This document shows positions 1 to 9,897 of a stretch of 64,000 nucleotides of DNA, one piece after another (the stretch's first letter is position 1; each line of letters begins with the position of its first letter). The notes under the pieces were generated by a model. That model worked only from the letters and a program-made list of their open reading frames with translations. It did not search any database and had not been told where the DNA came from. Origin of the DNA: Burkholderiales bacterium (GTDB lineage: Bacteria; Pseudomonadota; Gammaproteobacteria; Burkholderiales; Nitrosomonadaceae); NCBI GenBank assembly GCA_024235795.1, contig JACKLR010000003.1, positions 186,001 through 250,000 of the forward strand, in the 5' to 3' direction. The translations under genes and the position numbers were made by a program.

Positions 1-1930
1 GTCCCTGTTCTTTGGCCTCATACATGGCTGTATCCGCATTTTTTAACAGTTCTTCAAGTGTTTTGCCGTCTTGCGGATACAATGCAATACCTACGCTCAC
101 ACTAACAAATGTCTGTTGTCCATGCAGATTCACTCCTTCTGTCATTCGCGCTGCAATTTTACTCGCCAATTCAGCGGCAAATTCAGTCTGATGAAGATCT
201 TCTATCAATACAACAAACTCATCTCCACTTAAACGCGCCACGACATCTTGTTCACGTACAGATTCACGGATTCGCGAGGCAACCACCTTGAGCAATGCAT
301 CTCCAGCCGCATGGCCTAGGGAATCGTTAACTGCCTTGAACCGATCGAGATCAAGAAAAAGCAAGCCAAGCCCATGATTTGCGCCCTGCGCCCTGTCTAT
401 GGCTTTCTTTAAGTGATCATGGAAGTACTTACGATTTGGCAATTCGGTAAGAAAGTCGTAATGAGCAAGCTGGGCAAGTTCTCGCGTCGAATGATAGCGT
501 TCGACAGCAATAGAACACATTTGGCTGGCAATACGTAGAAGTTCATCGTCCTGCGCAAAACCATGAGCCGCTTCGCTGCGATAATGTGCAAGCACCAAGC
601 CCAGCACATTTCCCATAGAACCTTTGATCAGTTCCAGGTTGATACGGCTGACTCCCACTTGTTCCATGAGTTGAGAATAGGAACGAGACTCAAACCAGCT
701 ACTTGGCGCATCAATATTGATACACTGAGAATCATTTTTACGTTGTCCAAGGCAGGGACGCAGCGCCAACATTCGGTCAGAATACCAAGACGGTAAGCTT
801 GTACCGGTAACAGCATTCAGATCGTTTGTGCGACCATCTTCGCAGAAAAGGATGGCGCAAAACATGTCACCTGATTCGCGCTCAATGGAATCAGCCACCA
901 CAAACAAAGCATCTTCGAGTGGCGCACCCTGAACTATCTTTTCAAGAACTGCCTTTTCTGTAGTCAATAATATTTCCGCACGCTTGCTATCGCTCACGTC
1001 TCGAAATGTAGAAATTCGCCCAACCACTTTTTTATGTATGCGCTGCGGGCGAGACGTCCATTCAAAGAACCGACCATCCCTGAGCTCCAGGCACTCAATT
1101 AACTCAGAAGTTGGCGAGTTCAGCAATTGTTGATTACGTTCCAGGAAACGTTTTGAATCACGAACTTTGGCTGCTAGCGAAGCGAAGAACATATAGTCGG
1201 CACCCTGCTTCAGTTCACCTTCTGCTAATCTCCAAAGCTCCAGATAACGGCTGTTACATGCTGCAATCCTTCCTTCGCCATCAATCGCGATAATGCCTTC
1301 GGCTGTCGATTCCAATATCGCTGAGAATAATGAATTGGTAGCGCGTAGCCGATGTTCAGCTTCGTCGCGCTGCGCCAACTGGGTCATGGCAATGTTGAGC
1401 GCCCTGCGAACATAAATTTGGACACCCCAAAATACTAAAAAACCGATCAATACGCCAAGAATCAAGCCGATTACCGCATCTATGAACACCGGATACAACG
1501 AACGCGAAATCGTCAGCAGGGCACTGGTTCCATCTTCAAAATGTAACAAAATACGTTTTTGAATACGAACCAGCGCATCGCCGTTATCAGCTTCATTCAA
1601 GGTCATCTCACTTTCACTGTTCTTGGAAACAACATACAACATTTGCTCAAAAGCATGTCGGTTACCTCCTTGAAAATTTGCCACTGCTTTGCGGTTTGCT
1701 ACTTCGGAAAGCATCGCTGCCTCATTCGCCACAGACGCATGCTGTGTCACATAACCGTACATTAGTACCAGCAAGGGAATCAACAACGCAGGAACTGTAC
1801 TGGCAAACCATGCAAATTTATTTATCAGATGTCCGGGTTGATCAATGGCAGGTGCGTATTGTTCAACACCAGAGTGCGACTCTGTTGCGGTCTGTTTTTC
1901 TATAGTTGTACTGCTAAACATGCTTGACAT
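1..1930 (-). CDS. Membrane-bound PAS-GAF-GGDEF diguanylate cyclase, 3' end beyond window
   Basis: The minus-strand frame is open from an ATG at 1930 to the window edge, giving about 643 residues. Two hydrophobic segments (roughly residues 40-60 and 150-172) flank a short periplasmic stretch. A PAS domain follows (about 195-310), then a GAF-like domain (about 320-470), then GGDEF. The signature reads ARLSGDEF, so the first Gly of GGDEF is Ser, a substitution found in active enzymes. An RxxD inhibitory site (REQD) lies five residues before it. The last visible residues (ADTAMYEAKEQG) are the usual GGDEF end, so only a short tail or an extra EAL domain is missing. It probably makes cyclic di-GMP in response to a periplasmic or cytosolic signal. 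No strong Shine-Dalgarno is visible, and the ATG at 1921 is an alternative start. Confidence 0.9.
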   Translation of the reverse strand, partial: MSSMFSSTTIEKQTATESHSGVEQYAPAIDQPGHLINKFAWFASTVPALLIPLLVLMYGYVTQHASVANEAAMLSEVANRKAVANFQGGNRHAFEQMLYVVSKNSESEMTLNEADNGDALVRIQKRILLHFEDGTSALLTISRSLYPVFIDAVIGLILGVLIGFLVFWGVQIYVRRALNIAMTQLAQRDEAEHRLRATNSLFSAILESTAEGIIAIDGEGRIAACNSRYLELWRLAEGELKQGADYMFFASLAAKVRDSKRFLERNQQLLNSPTSELIECLELRDGRFFEWTSRPQRIHKKVVGRISTFRDVSDSKRAEILLTTEKAVLEKIVQGAPLEDALFVVADSIERESGDMFCAILFCEDGRTNDLNAVTGTSLPSWYSDRMLALRPCLGQRKNDSQCINIDAPSSWFESRSYSQLMEQVGVSRINLELIKGSMGNVLGLVLAHYRSEAAHGFAQDDELLRIASQMCSIAVERYHSTRELAQLAHYDFLTELPNRKYFHDHLKKAIDRAQGANHGLGLLFLDLDRFKAVNDSLGHAAGDALLKVVASRIRESVREQDVVARLSGDEFVVLIEDLHQTEFAAELASKIAARMTEGVNLHGQQTFVSVSVGIALYPQDGKTLEELLKNADTAMYEAKEQG

Positions 1931-2567
1931 TGATAAGTTTGGTTTTCTGGTGATATCGTGCTGAATTCATCAAGTGAATCACAACATGGAATTTCCCAAT
2001 TGCTGTCGTCACAGCAGATAACGCATCCTAAAAAACATCGGCACAATTAAAAACCAATGCACTAAACTGCTGACACCGAATCGGCACCGTATTGAGCTGA
2101 ATCTGCAGGCCTAATAAACATGGAGATAATAACGGTACAACCTGAAAATAATTAATTCATTAATTCATCCGGAATAAATCAAATTCTGGCGTGATACTGC
2201 ACAAAACCACACTCTGATGACGCCGACGTAAAAATACCAGAAAGTATTCAACCCGATTCACCTGGTTACAAGCCAAGCGTCAAAATTCCCTTGCAACTGT
2301 TACATGGCTCGCTACAACACGCACGCTACGCTATGGCGTTACAGCTACTTTGGGTGAATTACAATCCGCCTAAATAAAGCCGTTCAGAAAAAAATCTGAA
2401 CGATATGAAAGTTTTTGAATTAGCAATCTCTTTTGCCGTTGTTCAATAACTCGACGGTAATTGAAAAGTAATGCTCGATTGGAATACAAAGTGATTTTTA
2501 CTGCTTGCCATTTACACACTGCCGTCCATTGCCACCTGTAATTTAATCAACTTAAGTGGAGTGCCCC
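1931..2567. other. Intergenic region between divergent cyclase and LRR genes
   Basis: I see no gene in these 637 bases. They are AT-rich and must hold the promoters of both flanking, divergently transcribed genes, but no -35/-10 pair stands out. An 8-bp stem with an A6 loop (CGTTCAGA at 2381-2388, TCTGAACG at 2395-2402) is present. It lacks a T-run and does not look like an intrinsic terminator. Confidence 0.5.
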
Positions 2568-5500
2568 ATGAATTTTCGATTATTCAGTTGCTTATCGATA
2601 CTTATTTTAGCTTCATTCAGCACCTATTCTTCTCAGGCAGCGGAGCTGGAATTAACGATATTCCCCGAAAATATCCAATACAGAACATTGCCCGTTACTG
2701 TCGAGGCAAATGTAACAGGCGGTAACAATGGATTTTTATATAAATTCATGTACAAAGGCACCACAACAAATTATAGATGGGTCACCGTTCAAAACTGGAC
2801 AGAAAACAGTCAATACATTTTCGACACCGCAGCAATGCAGGGCACTTATAGCTTTGCTGTCATTGCAAAAAGTCCAACTTCCAAATTAAACAATACCTTC
2901 AACGGCTATCAAATCGATGAAGGCACACCGATTTCAACCGTCTATTTCACGGATTTCAACTTACACGGCTGTTTTAATGATGCTGTCATGCAAAATGAAT
3001 GGATTTTTGCCGAACAGGTCACGCTATTAAATTGCAGTGGACGAGGTATTAATGACTTGTCAGGAATAGAAATGCTGTCTGCGGTGAATACTTTGAATTT
3101 GGCACATAATCAGCTGAGTTACATTCATCCCCTGTCAAACTTAACGAATCTGCAAAAACTTGAGCTATCCGGCAATCAGCTCATGATGCTGGCCGGGATA
3201 GAAAGCATGACCGGACTGACCTACCTCGATGTCAGCTACAATCAGCTCTATGATGTTTACCCGTTAATGTCTCCCGGCATGTCGCAATTGCAGACGCTGA
3301 ATCTGTCGGGCAACACCCAGTTGCAGTTTGCTTCAGTTCACCCGGTACTGATGAATAATCCGGAGCTGAAAGTGATTGGCCTTGCCGATATCGCCATTGG
3401 ACCGCAATTTCCCGGGTTGTCTGGCCCTGCAGGATACTACGCCCTGACGTCTCTCGATTTAAGCCGTACCGGCATACAGGATCTGTCAAGCCTGACAAAT
3501 TACGCCACGCTGGAATCGCTGCAGTTGCGCGGTAACGAAATCGAATATCCAGGCGGACTTTTCGGCATGACGCAACTGCGTGAACTGGATTTAAGCGATA
3601 ACCGGATTACGTTTATGACCGATCTGAGTATTTTTCCGCAACTGACACAGCTGAACCTGAGCAATAACCCGCTGGATATGGTATTCGGGTTAAATATGCT
3701 GCCAAATCTGCAGCAGTTGAATCTGTCCAATACGCTCTTGTCGGATAGCAGCGCGCTCAACGGAATCAACCAACTGACTGAACTGCATCTGTCGGGTCTT
3801 GCAATACCAGGCCATGAACTGTTAAGCATCGCGCAACAGAACCCGCAATTGATCGCATTGTCCCTGGCTGGCGCTGACCTGAATGGCCAGTTCTTCCCCA
3901 CTGGCACTTGGCCCATGCTTGAAAAACTGGACATCAGTCATGCCGGTATTGTTGATCTTTATGTGATGTCCAGCTTGAAAGCATTAAACGCCGCCGGGAA
4001 TCAGCTGACAAATATTTATTCCCTGATGAATCTGAACACGCTGCAGTCGCTCGATTTATCAGGCAACGCCATGCTTGCATTCGGTGAAATTGACAACGTG
4101 ATCCGTAACAACCCGCAACTGAGCGAACTTGGATTATCCGATATCCAAATCGGATTTTTCCCAATTTACCAGACACCAACCGGACAATTCTACCAGTTCA
4201 CTAAACTTGGTCTGGACCGCGCAGGATTATCAATGGATCTGAGTTCGCTGGACGCATACATCAATTTGAAATACCTGTCCGTATCCGGCAATCAACTCAT
4301 GATGCTGGCCGGGATAGAAAGCATGACCGGACTGACCTACCTCGATGTCAGCTACAATCAGCTCTATGATGTTTACCCGTTAATGTCTCCCGGCATGTCG
4401 CAATTGCAGACGCTGAATCTGTCGGGCAACACCCAGTTGCAGTTTGCTTCAGTTCACCCGGTACTGATGAATAATCCGGAGCTGAAAGTGATTGGCCTTG
4501 CCGATATCGCCATTGGACCGCAATTTCCCGGGTTGTCTGGCCCTGCAGGATACTACGCCCTGACGTCTCTCGATTTAAGCCGTACCGACATACAGGATCT
4601 GTCAAGCCTGGCAAATTACGCCACGCTGGAATCACTGCAGTTGCGCGGTAACGAAATCGAATATCCAGGCGGATTTTTCGGCATGACGCAACTGCGTGAA
4701 CTGGATTTAAGCGATAACCGGATTGCGTTTATGACCGATCTGAGTATTTTTCCGCAACTGACACAGCTGAACCTGAGCAATAACCCGCTGGATATGGTAT
4801 TCGGGTTAAATATGCTGCCAAATCTGCAGCAGTTGAATCTGTCCAATACGCTCTTGTCGGATAGCAGCGCGCTCAACGGAATCAACCAACTGACTGAACT
4901 GCATCTGTCGGGTCTTGCAATACCAGGCCATGAATTGTTAAGCATCGCGCAACAGAACCCGCAATTGATCGCATTGTCCCTGGCTGGCGCTGACCTGAAT
5001 GGCCAGTTCTTCCCCACTGGCGCTTGGCCCATGCTCGAAAAACTGGACATCAGTCATGCCGGTATTGTTGATCTTTATGTGATGTCCGGCTTGAAAGCAT
5101 TAAACGCTGCCGGGAATCAGCTGACAAATATTTATTCCCTGATGAATCTGAACACGCTGCAGTCGCTCGATTTATCAGGCAACGCCATGCTTGCATTCGG
5201 TGAAATTGACAACGTGATCCGTAACAACCCGCAACTGAGCGAACTTGGATTATCCGATATCCAAATCGGATTTTTCCCAATTTACCAGACACCAAACGGA
5301 CAATTCTACCAGTTCACTAAACTTGGTCTGGACCGCGCAGGATTATCAATGGATCTGAGTTCGCTGGACGCATACATCAATTTGAAATACCTGTCCGTAT
5401 CCGGCAATCAACTCATGATGCTGGCCGGGATAGAAAGCATGACCGGACTGACCTACCTCGATGTCAGCTACAATCAGCTCTATGATGTTTACCCGTTAAT

Positions 5501-5918
5501 GTCTCCCGGCATGTCGCAATTGCAGACGCTGAATCTGTCGGGCAACACCCAGTTGCAGTTTGCTTCAGTTCACCCGGCACTGATGAATAATCCGGGGCTG
5601 AAAGTGATTGGCCTTGCCGATATCGCCATTGGACCGCAATTTCCCGGGTTGTTTGGCCCTGCGGGATACTACGCCCTGACGTCTCTCGATTTAAGCCGTA
5701 CCGGCGTAAACGATCTTACTTCACTGGCTAATTACAACGGACTTGAAAAGCTTGCGCTCGAAAGCAACAATATCAGTTCCGTGTTAGGATTGGATAATCT
5801 GGTTGCTTTAACGTTCTTGAATGTAAGCGACAATCTATCAGTAGATTGTATGGAACTGGATTATCTGAGGAATAAACTTCCAAATCTGGAAATCACGTAC
5901 CCGAGTCAATGTTTGTAG
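2568..5918 (+). CDS. Secreted leucine-rich-repeat protein with internal tandem duplication
   Basis: 1116 residues. I chose the ATG at 2568 over the in-frame GTG at 2556 because AGTGGAG lies about 7 bases before the ATG. A Sec signal peptide (residues 1-24, ending SSQA) precedes a beta-rich domain of about 120 residues. The rest is LRR units of the bacterial LxxLxLSxNxL type, capped by a Cys-containing C-terminus (VDCMEL and a final SQCL). A 372-residue block occurs two and a third times almost without change. Such proteins are usually extracellular or surface binding modules; there is no membrane anchor or sorting motif, and the ligand is unknown. It appears to be a single-gene unit ending at an intrinsic terminator at 6005-6033. 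Confidence 0.85.
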   Translation: MNFRLFSCLSILILASFSTYSSQAAELELTIFPENIQYRTLPVTVEANVTGGNNGFLYKFMYKGTTTNYRWVTVQNWTENSQYIFDTAAMQGTYSFAVIAKSPTSKLNNTFNGYQIDEGTPISTVYFTDFNLHGCFNDAVMQNEWIFAEQVTLLNCSGRGINDLSGIEMLSAVNTLNLAHNQLSYIHPLSNLTNLQKLELSGNQLMMLAGIESMTGLTYLDVSYNQLYDVYPLMSPGMSQLQTLNLSGNTQLQFASVHPVLMNNPELKVIGLADIAIGPQFPGLSGPAGYYALTSLDLSRTGIQDLSSLTNYATLESLQLRGNEIEYPGGLFGMTQLRELDLSDNRITFMTDLSIFPQLTQLNLSNNPLDMVFGLNMLPNLQQLNLSNTLLSDSSALNGINQLTELHLSGLAIPGHELLSIAQQNPQLIALSLAGADLNGQFFPTGTWPMLEKLDISHAGIVDLYVMSSLKALNAAGNQLTNIYSLMNLNTLQSLDLSGNAMLAFGEIDNVIRNNPQLSELGLSDIQIGFFPIYQTPTGQFYQFTKLGLDRAGLSMDLSSLDAYINLKYLSVSGNQLMMLAGIESMTGLTYLDVSYNQLYDVYPLMSPGMSQLQTLNLSGNTQLQFASVHPVLMNNPELKVIGLADIAIGPQFPGLSGPAGYYALTSLDLSRTDIQDLSSLANYATLESLQLRGNEIEYPGGFFGMTQLRELDLSDNRIAFMTDLSIFPQLTQLNLSNNPLDMVFGLNMLPNLQQLNLSNTLLSDSSALNGINQLTELHLSGLAIPGHELLSIAQQNPQLIALSLAGADLNGQFFPTGAWPMLEKLDISHAGIVDLYVMSGLKALNAAGNQLTNIYSLMNLNTLQSLDLSGNAMLAFGEIDNVIRNNPQLSELGLSDIQIGFFPIYQTPNGQFYQFTKLGLDRAGLSMDLSSLDAYINLKYLSVSGNQLMMLAGIESMTGLTYLDVSYNQLYDVYPLMSPGMSQLQTLNLSGNTQLQFASVHPALMNNPGLKVIGLADIAIGPQFPGLFGPAGYYALTSLDLSRTGVNDLTSLANYNGLEKLALESNNISSVLGLDNLVALTFLNVSDNLSVDCMELDYLRNKLPNLEITYPSQCL
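3169..5708 (+). repeat. Near-identical 1116-bp tandem repeat inside the LRR gene
   Basis: The GGCAATCA block at 3171 recurs at 4287 and 5403, exactly 1116 bases apart each time. Units 3169-4284 and 4285-5400 differ at only a handful of positions. The third copy is partial and diverges near 5704-5708. The period is a multiple of three, so the frame is kept and 372 residues are repeated. Confidence 0.95.
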
Positions 5919-6004
5919 TCAATTACATGACTTCATAGAATCAGACCATCCATTAATACTTTTATTCCGTGAAAGTTTTTGTTGAATTTTTCAGAATTAT
6001 CTGC

Positions 6005-6034
6005 AAAACCCTTGTCTTACAGACGAGGGTTTTT
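6005..6034 (+). terminator. Intrinsic terminator of the LRR gene
   Basis: A 12-bp stem (6005-6016 with 6022-6033, one G-T pair) encloses the loop TTACA and runs into a T-tract. It lies about 90 bases after the LRR stop codon. Confidence 0.85.
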
Positions 6035-6632
6035 GAAGTTTCTTTTTGAAATTGACTGTCATCAATTACCTACTTACTATCTTGCTCTTCTATATTTCGG
6101 ATTCATCTCATCAGTAATATTTCCTGAACCGTCTTTAGCCCATTAACTATTACTATATAAAATAACAACATAGTTTGGAATAGCCGTAGGCGCAATCAGT
6201 GACCACAGGCTAAAACAGTGTTAATATTCAAAGGAATCTGTTGTACGCACTCAATCCTGAAAGCAGAAAAGAACCGAGGATCGGATTGACTTCATGGACC
6301 ACTTATCAACAACATAGACCGACAACACATTAATATCAACGGTGCTATAATGCCGCCATCAATGTGCGCAGCCCGCGGCAGCGTTGTAACAACAGACTAT
6401 TTCAAGAATACCGATTGTTTGTTACCGCCTTTTATTTATAGCATATTACAGTTTGACATCACAAAATATATCGGGTGTCAGATAAAGCTTGGCTTGATTG
6501 ATTTTTAATTGATCCAGAAAAATCCAAAAAGCTTAATGTATTAGGCTATCGTACAGTATCAATTTACTATAAAACCGCTATATTACTCTCGCAGACTAAC
6601 TTTATATATACGTTAAATTGGAGAATAAATCT
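6035..6632. other. Intergenic region upstream of tviB
   Basis: About 600 AT-rich bases without a convincing ORF. The last 80 bases contain several TATA-like stretches and should hold the promoter of the UDP-sugar genes, but I cannot place it with confidence. Confidence 0.4.
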
Positions 6633-7913
6633 ATGAATATTGTTGCTGTGGTTGGACTGGGATATGTCGGACTGCCCCTCGCCGTTGAATTTGGAAAGAA
6701 ACGACAAACGATTGGTTATGATCTATCCAGCAGTAAAATTCAACATTATCGGCAACACATCGATCCGACAGGCGAGGTTTCAACCGAAGACTTGCGGCTG
6801 GCAAATCAGCTTTCCTTTACAACAGACCCTGCCGATTTGTCTCAGGCTGACTATATTGTAGTTGCGGTACCAACCCCTGTTGACCAGGCGCATCAGCCGG
6901 ATTTCAGTCCTTTGATCGGTGCAAGCGAAACAGTTGGCAAACACATGAAACCGGGCGCCATCGTCATTTATGAATCAACAGTCTATCCGGGCGCCACAGA
7001 AGAAATTTGCATCCCAGTTCTGGAAAAATTTTCCGGTTTGAGATGGAAACAGGATTTTCATATTGGTTATTCGCCCGAACGCATCAATCCGGGCGATAAG
7101 CAGCATACACTCACGTCAATTATGAAAGTTGTATCAGGTGATGACGAAAGTTCTCTGGAAAAAGTCGCGCAATTGTATGAAAGCATAGTCACTGCAGGCG
7201 TATATCGCGCTGCCAGTATTAAAGTGGCTGAGGCGGCTAAGGTCATCGAGAATACACAACGCGATTTAAACATTGCGCTCATGAATGAACTGTCAATCAT
7301 TTTTGACAAACTCGATATTGATACCCTGGATATTCTAGAAGCGGCGGGAACCAAATGGAATTTCTTGCCGTTTCGCCCCGGTCTGGTCGGTGGTCACTGT
7401 ATCGGCGTTGACCCTTACTATCTGACGCATAAAGCGGAAATGATCGGGTATATACCGCAAGTAATACTGGCTGGCCGACGCATTAATGACAATATGGCCA
7501 AATATGTCGCAGAACAGACGATCAAGCAGATTATTAAAGCCGGTTTCAATGTACGAGGTGCCAAAGTGAATGTACTGGGTTTGGCATTCAAGGAAGATTG
7601 TCCCGATTTAAGAAATTCCAAAGTGATAGATGTTATCCGGGAACTGGAAGACTACGGCATCGAGATTCATGTATGCGATCCGGTGACAGAAGCTGACGAA
7701 GCACTGCATGAATATGGTATAGCACTTGAATCCTGGGAAAATCTGCCGCGTGCCGAGGCCATGATTGTTGCTGTTTCGCATGAAGAATTTCTAACGAAAA
7801 CAATACCCGATTTTCAAGCCAAAATTGTAGAAAATGGATGTTTTATCGATGTTAAATCAAAATTCAGCCAATCCGCGCTTCAACAAGCGGGGATTCATGT
7901 CTGGCGGCTTTAA
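6633..7913 (+). CDS. tviB: UDP-N-acetyl-D-glucosamine 6-dehydrogenase (TviB/WbpO type)
   Basis: 426 residues. It is an NAD-dependent four-electron oxidoreductase that turns a UDP-N-acetylhexosamine into the uronic acid, feeding capsule, exopolysaccharide or O-antigen synthesis in the cytoplasm. The Rossmann motif GLGYVGLP is at residues 8-15. The catalytic Cys lies in GGHCIGVDPYYL (about residue 255), preceded by the family block KWNFLPFRPGLV. Similarity to Salmonella TviB is close over the whole length. I start at the ATG at 6633, with GGAG at 6620-6623 before it, rather than the TTG at 6618. The epimerase gene follows after 26 bases, and the pair would make UDP-GalNAcA. No glycosyltransferase or export genes are nearby, so the polymer is unknown. 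Confidence 0.9.
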   Translation: MNIVAVVGLGYVGLPLAVEFGKKRQTIGYDLSSSKIQHYRQHIDPTGEVSTEDLRLANQLSFTTDPADLSQADYIVVAVPTPVDQAHQPDFSPLIGASETVGKHMKPGAIVIYESTVYPGATEEICIPVLEKFSGLRWKQDFHIGYSPERINPGDKQHTLTSIMKVVSGDDESSLEKVAQLYESIVTAGVYRAASIKVAEAAKVIENTQRDLNIALMNELSIIFDKLDIDTLDILEAAGTKWNFLPFRPGLVGGHCIGVDPYYLTHKAEMIGYIPQVILAGRRINDNMAKYVAEQTIKQIIKAGFNVRGAKVNVLGLAFKEDCPDLRNSKVIDVIRELEDYGIEIHVCDPVTEADEALHEYGIALESWENLPRAEAMIVAVSHEEFLTKTIPDFQAKIVENGCFIDVKSKFSQSALQQAGIHVWRL

Positions 7914-7939
7914 ATCGACTTAGAAAGGAACCATTTGAA

Positions 7940-8986
7940 ATGACACGCTATCAGGAAATTCAACACCATTTATCCACGAACCGTTACCGCTGGCTGATAA
8001 CCGGCGTAGCCGGATTTATCGGTTCCAACCTGCTGGAGGCACTATTAAAATTAAATCAGACAGTCATCGGACTGGATAATTTTTCAACGGGTTATCAGCA
8101 TAACCTGGATCAGGTAAGGTCTATTATCGGTTCTGATATCTGGAATAATTTCCAGTTTATTCAGGGTGATATCCGTGATCTCGACGAATGTAAAGCGGCT
8201 TGCAAAGACGTTGATTTCGTATTGCACCAGGCTGCTTTGGGATCTGTGCCACGTTCAATCAATGACCCTATTTTAACCAATGAAAACAATGTATCGGGCT
8301 TTCTGAACATGCTGGTTGCGGCGCGGGACGCCAAAGTCAAACGTTTTGTTTATGCGGCATCGAGTTCTACCTATGGCGATCATCCCGGTTTGCCCAAAGT
8401 GGAGTCGGTAATTGGCCAGCCGCTTTCACCCTATGCGGTGACCAAATATGTGAATGAACTTTATGCTGATGTTTTTGCGCGCTGTTATCAAACAGAATCC
8501 GTCGGATTACGGTATTTTAATGTGTTTGGTCCCAGACAGGATCCCAATGGCGCCTATGCTGCGGTGATACCCCTGTGGGTATCCGCGCTCATTAAAAACA
8601 AAACGCTTTACATTAATGGTGATGGAGAAACCAGCAGGGATTTCTGCTATGTAGACAATGTCGTCCAGGCCAATCTGCTATCCGCGCTGACCACGAACGA
8701 AGCCGCTGTCAATGAAGTTTATAATGTAGCGCTAAACGATCGCACGAGCTTGAACCAACTCTACAACATGATGCGCGCATTGCTGGTGGACAGATTCCCG
8801 CATCTGGAAACACATCAGCCAGAGTATGTCGATTTTCGCAAGGGCGATGTCCGCCATTCACAGGCAGACATCACAAAGGCGAGAAATTTACTTGGCTTTG
8901 AACCTTCACACGCTATCCGGGAAGGAATGAAATCCGCCATGACGTGGTATGTCGACAATCTTGCTGAAAAAGCGTACACAGAATAA
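7940..8986 (+). CDS. tviC: UDP-N-acetylglucosamine(-uronate) 4-epimerase (TviC/WbpP type)
   Basis: 348 residues, an extended short-chain dehydrogenase. The NAD-binding motif GVAGFIGSN lies near residue 22. The catalytic triad elements are the SSSTYGD block and YAVTK. The N-terminal extension before the Rossmann fold (MTRYQEIQHHL) is typical of WbpP/TviC. The enzyme inverts C4 of UDP-GlcNAc or UDP-GlcNAcA. It follows tviB by 26 bases with an AAAGGAA Shine-Dalgarno, so the two are almost certainly one transcript. Confidence 0.9.
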   Translation: MTRYQEIQHHLSTNRYRWLITGVAGFIGSNLLEALLKLNQTVIGLDNFSTGYQHNLDQVRSIIGSDIWNNFQFIQGDIRDLDECKAACKDVDFVLHQAALGSVPRSINDPILTNENNVSGFLNMLVAARDAKVKRFVYAASSSTYGDHPGLPKVESVIGQPLSPYAVTKYVNELYADVFARCYQTESVGLRYFNVFGPRQDPNGAYAAVIPLWVSALIKNKTLYINGDGETSRDFCYVDNVVQANLLSALTTNEAAVNEVYNVALNDRTSLNQLYNMMRALLVDRFPHLETHQPEYVDFRKGDVRHSQADITKARNLLGFEPSHAIREGMKSAMTWYVDNLAEKAYTE

Positions 8987-9108
8987 GTGATGACTGTAAC
9001 AAAAACATTTCCAGGTTTGCGCAAAATATTGCGCACCAAATCCTTCTGCAGTTTCGTTTCCCCAGGCGATTCGCAATAATACCGATTTAATGTGTTCCGG
9101 GAGCTGTT

Positions 9109-9897
9109 TTGTTTAGGATTCTAGGTATTCTGGCAGGTTTTTTTATCCTGGGTATTCTGGGCAGCATTCTGGGCTATTTGCTGGGCAGCATTATTGATCG
9201 GTTCAGAACGCCAGATTCTCGGGGAATCAATGCCTATAGGAGCTCCCGCCGCCAATCGGTATTTCTGGAAACCGTTTTTATCTTGATGGGCAAGCTGGCC
9301 AAGGCAGACTGTCGCGTTTCAGAAACTGAAATTGCGCATGTAGAACAGTTTATGCACATGCTTGGCATGTCTTCAGACCACAGGCTTAAAGCGATTGCCC
9401 TGTTTAAACGGGGCGCATCGCCCATGTTCGATATAAAACCCAAACTGGATGAATTTATGCAGGTATGCGGGTATTCTAACAATCTCAGACAGATGCTGCT
9501 GGTTTATCTAATTAATTTTGGATTGTCTGACGGTCAACTGAGCAGTTCAGAAGTGCGCCTATTAAAGGAAATTGCCGGGCGCTTGGGTTATAGCAGAACT
9601 GCATTCGATCGGCTGCTTGAAATGATTCAGAGTCAGATGCATTTTTCGGACGGGCAACCGATGTCTGTTAATGCACTTGAAGATGCGTATACAGCGCTGG
9701 GGGTTAACAGAAACAGTTCCGACGTAGAAATCAAGCGCGCTTACCGCAAACTGATCAGTCAGTATCATCCGGATAAATTGATGGGACAGGGCCTTCCCGA
9801 AGAAATGATATCGGTTGCCACTGAGCAGGCCAAGGAAGTCCAGGCAGCCTACGATCTGATCAAGGAAAATCGCGAACAAGCCCGCGCCACAGCATGA
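9109..9897 (+). CDS. djlA: DjlA-like membrane-anchored DnaJ co-chaperone
   Basis: 262 residues, close to the 271 of E. coli DjlA. A glycine-rich transmembrane segment at residues 3-28 is followed by a TerB-like helical domain (about 45-165) and a C-terminal J domain (about 190-258) with YHPDK carrying the HPD motif that stimulates DnaK. The start is a TTG at 9109: the ATG at 9090 runs into a stop, and GGGAG sits 5 bases before the TTG. The stop overlaps the next gene (ATGA), so the two are translationally coupled. Confidence 0.85.
   Translation: MFRILGILAGFFILGILGSILGYLLGSIIDRFRTPDSRGINAYRSSRRQSVFLETVFILMGKLAKADCRVSETEIAHVEQFMHMLGMSSDHRLKAIALFKRGASPMFDIKPKLDEFMQVCGYSNNLRQMLLVYLINFGLSDGQLSSSEVRLLKEIAGRLGYSRTAFDRLLEMIQSQMHFSDGQPMSVNALEDAYTALGVNRNSSDVEIKRAYRKLISQYHPDKLMGQGLPEEMISVATEQAKEVQAAYDLIKENREQARATA

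Noticed and set aside
3232..5295. Repeated antisense ORFs inside the LRR gene
   Set aside because: They appear twice only because the sense gene is tandemly repeated; no ribosome-binding sites or domains.
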